A stretch of 61,406 nt of DNA from contig LFSK01000133.1 of assembly GCA_001512555.1 (NCBI GenBank), positions 2,820-64,225 of the forward strand. The letters are read 5' to 3'. Numbering within the stretch: position 1 is the first letter of the stretch; every line of letters starts with the position of its first letter. The notes beneath the pieces were generated by a model. The model ran no database searches, was not told the origin of the DNA, and saw nothing but the letters and a program-made list of their open reading frames with translations. The position numbers and the translations under genes were made by a program. This DNA is from Clostridiaceae bacterium DTU059 (lineage in GTDB: Bacteria; Bacillota; Clostridia; DSM-8532). Of this stretch, positions 61,330-61,406 are shown in pieces.

Positions 61330-61406
61330 GGTAGTTTACCCATCATTGTCTTTATCGTATGATAATTTCACCCTTAAGATTATCGCGTGAATATTTCACC
61401 CCCCAC

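Overview
This window looks like chromosomal core DNA of an anaerobic, endospore-forming member of the Clostridia (Bacillota). The evidence is spo0A, spoIVB and cotJABC, T-box leaders ahead of valS and pheST, the rimP-nusA-rnpM-rplGA-infB-rbfA-nrnA-truB-ribF order, tmcAL, trmK-nif3, and a carboxyltransferase operon of a kind known from cellulolytic clostridia. Base composition appears mid-range by eye; I did not compute it. I see no transposase, integrase, phage gene, CRISPR array or plasmid function. Most genes lie on the minus strand.

Layout. 1-4.1 kb: valS (cut by the window edge) behind a valine T-box and a small membrane protein gene, then thyA-folA and a membrane/zinc-ribbon protein. 4.4-12.7 kb: an agmatinase on the plus strand, then comEC, a GNAT acetyltransferase, an orphan peptide-binding lipoprotein, pgeF, a TPR-GGDEF diguanylate cyclase and a DUF3842 protein. 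12.9-19.3 kb: spoIVB, a divergent uracil-DNA glycosylase, uvrB, secG, pgi and a YjfB-like protein. 19.4-24.1 kb: a three-gene biotin-dependent transcarboxylase operon (12S, 1.3S and 5S type subunits) without a biotin carboxylase, then spo0A. 24.3-27.5 kb: a LiaF/PspC envelope-stress pair and a class B penicillin-binding protein. 27.5-36.7 kb: the translation and transcription factor operon from rimP to ribF. 37.2-47.0 kb: tmcAL, pheST with its T-box, rnpB, nif3-trmK, two tRNA genes, an XRE regulator and tyrS. 47.3-56.7 kb: a class A PBP, an RlmL/RlmK-like rRNA methyltransferase, a TGS-kinase fusion, cotJABC, dinB and a PHP phosphoesterase. 56.9-61.3 kb: two paralogous leucine-rich-repeat lipoproteins and enolase.

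Functional themes. Translation dominates: aminoacyl-tRNA synthetases under tRNA-sensing T-boxes, RNase P RNA with its modulator RnpM, tRNA and rRNA modification enzymes, and initiation factor 2. A second theme is envelope growth and sporulation. The most interesting local signals are regulatory or dispersed. They are a FapR-like operator at the promoter of the transcarboxylase operon, a structured terminator-ended RNA upstream of tyrS, a strong hairpin in the rimP operon leader, an 11-mer shared by three 5' leaders, and a small family of degenerate palindromic intergenic repeats that reaches into gene ends.

I found no clear candidate for a wholly new multi-gene system. The LRR lipoprotein pair and the transcarboxylase with its putative malonyl-CoA-responsive operator are the best leads. 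All calls come from reading the sequence and from general knowledge of the families; no searches were run.
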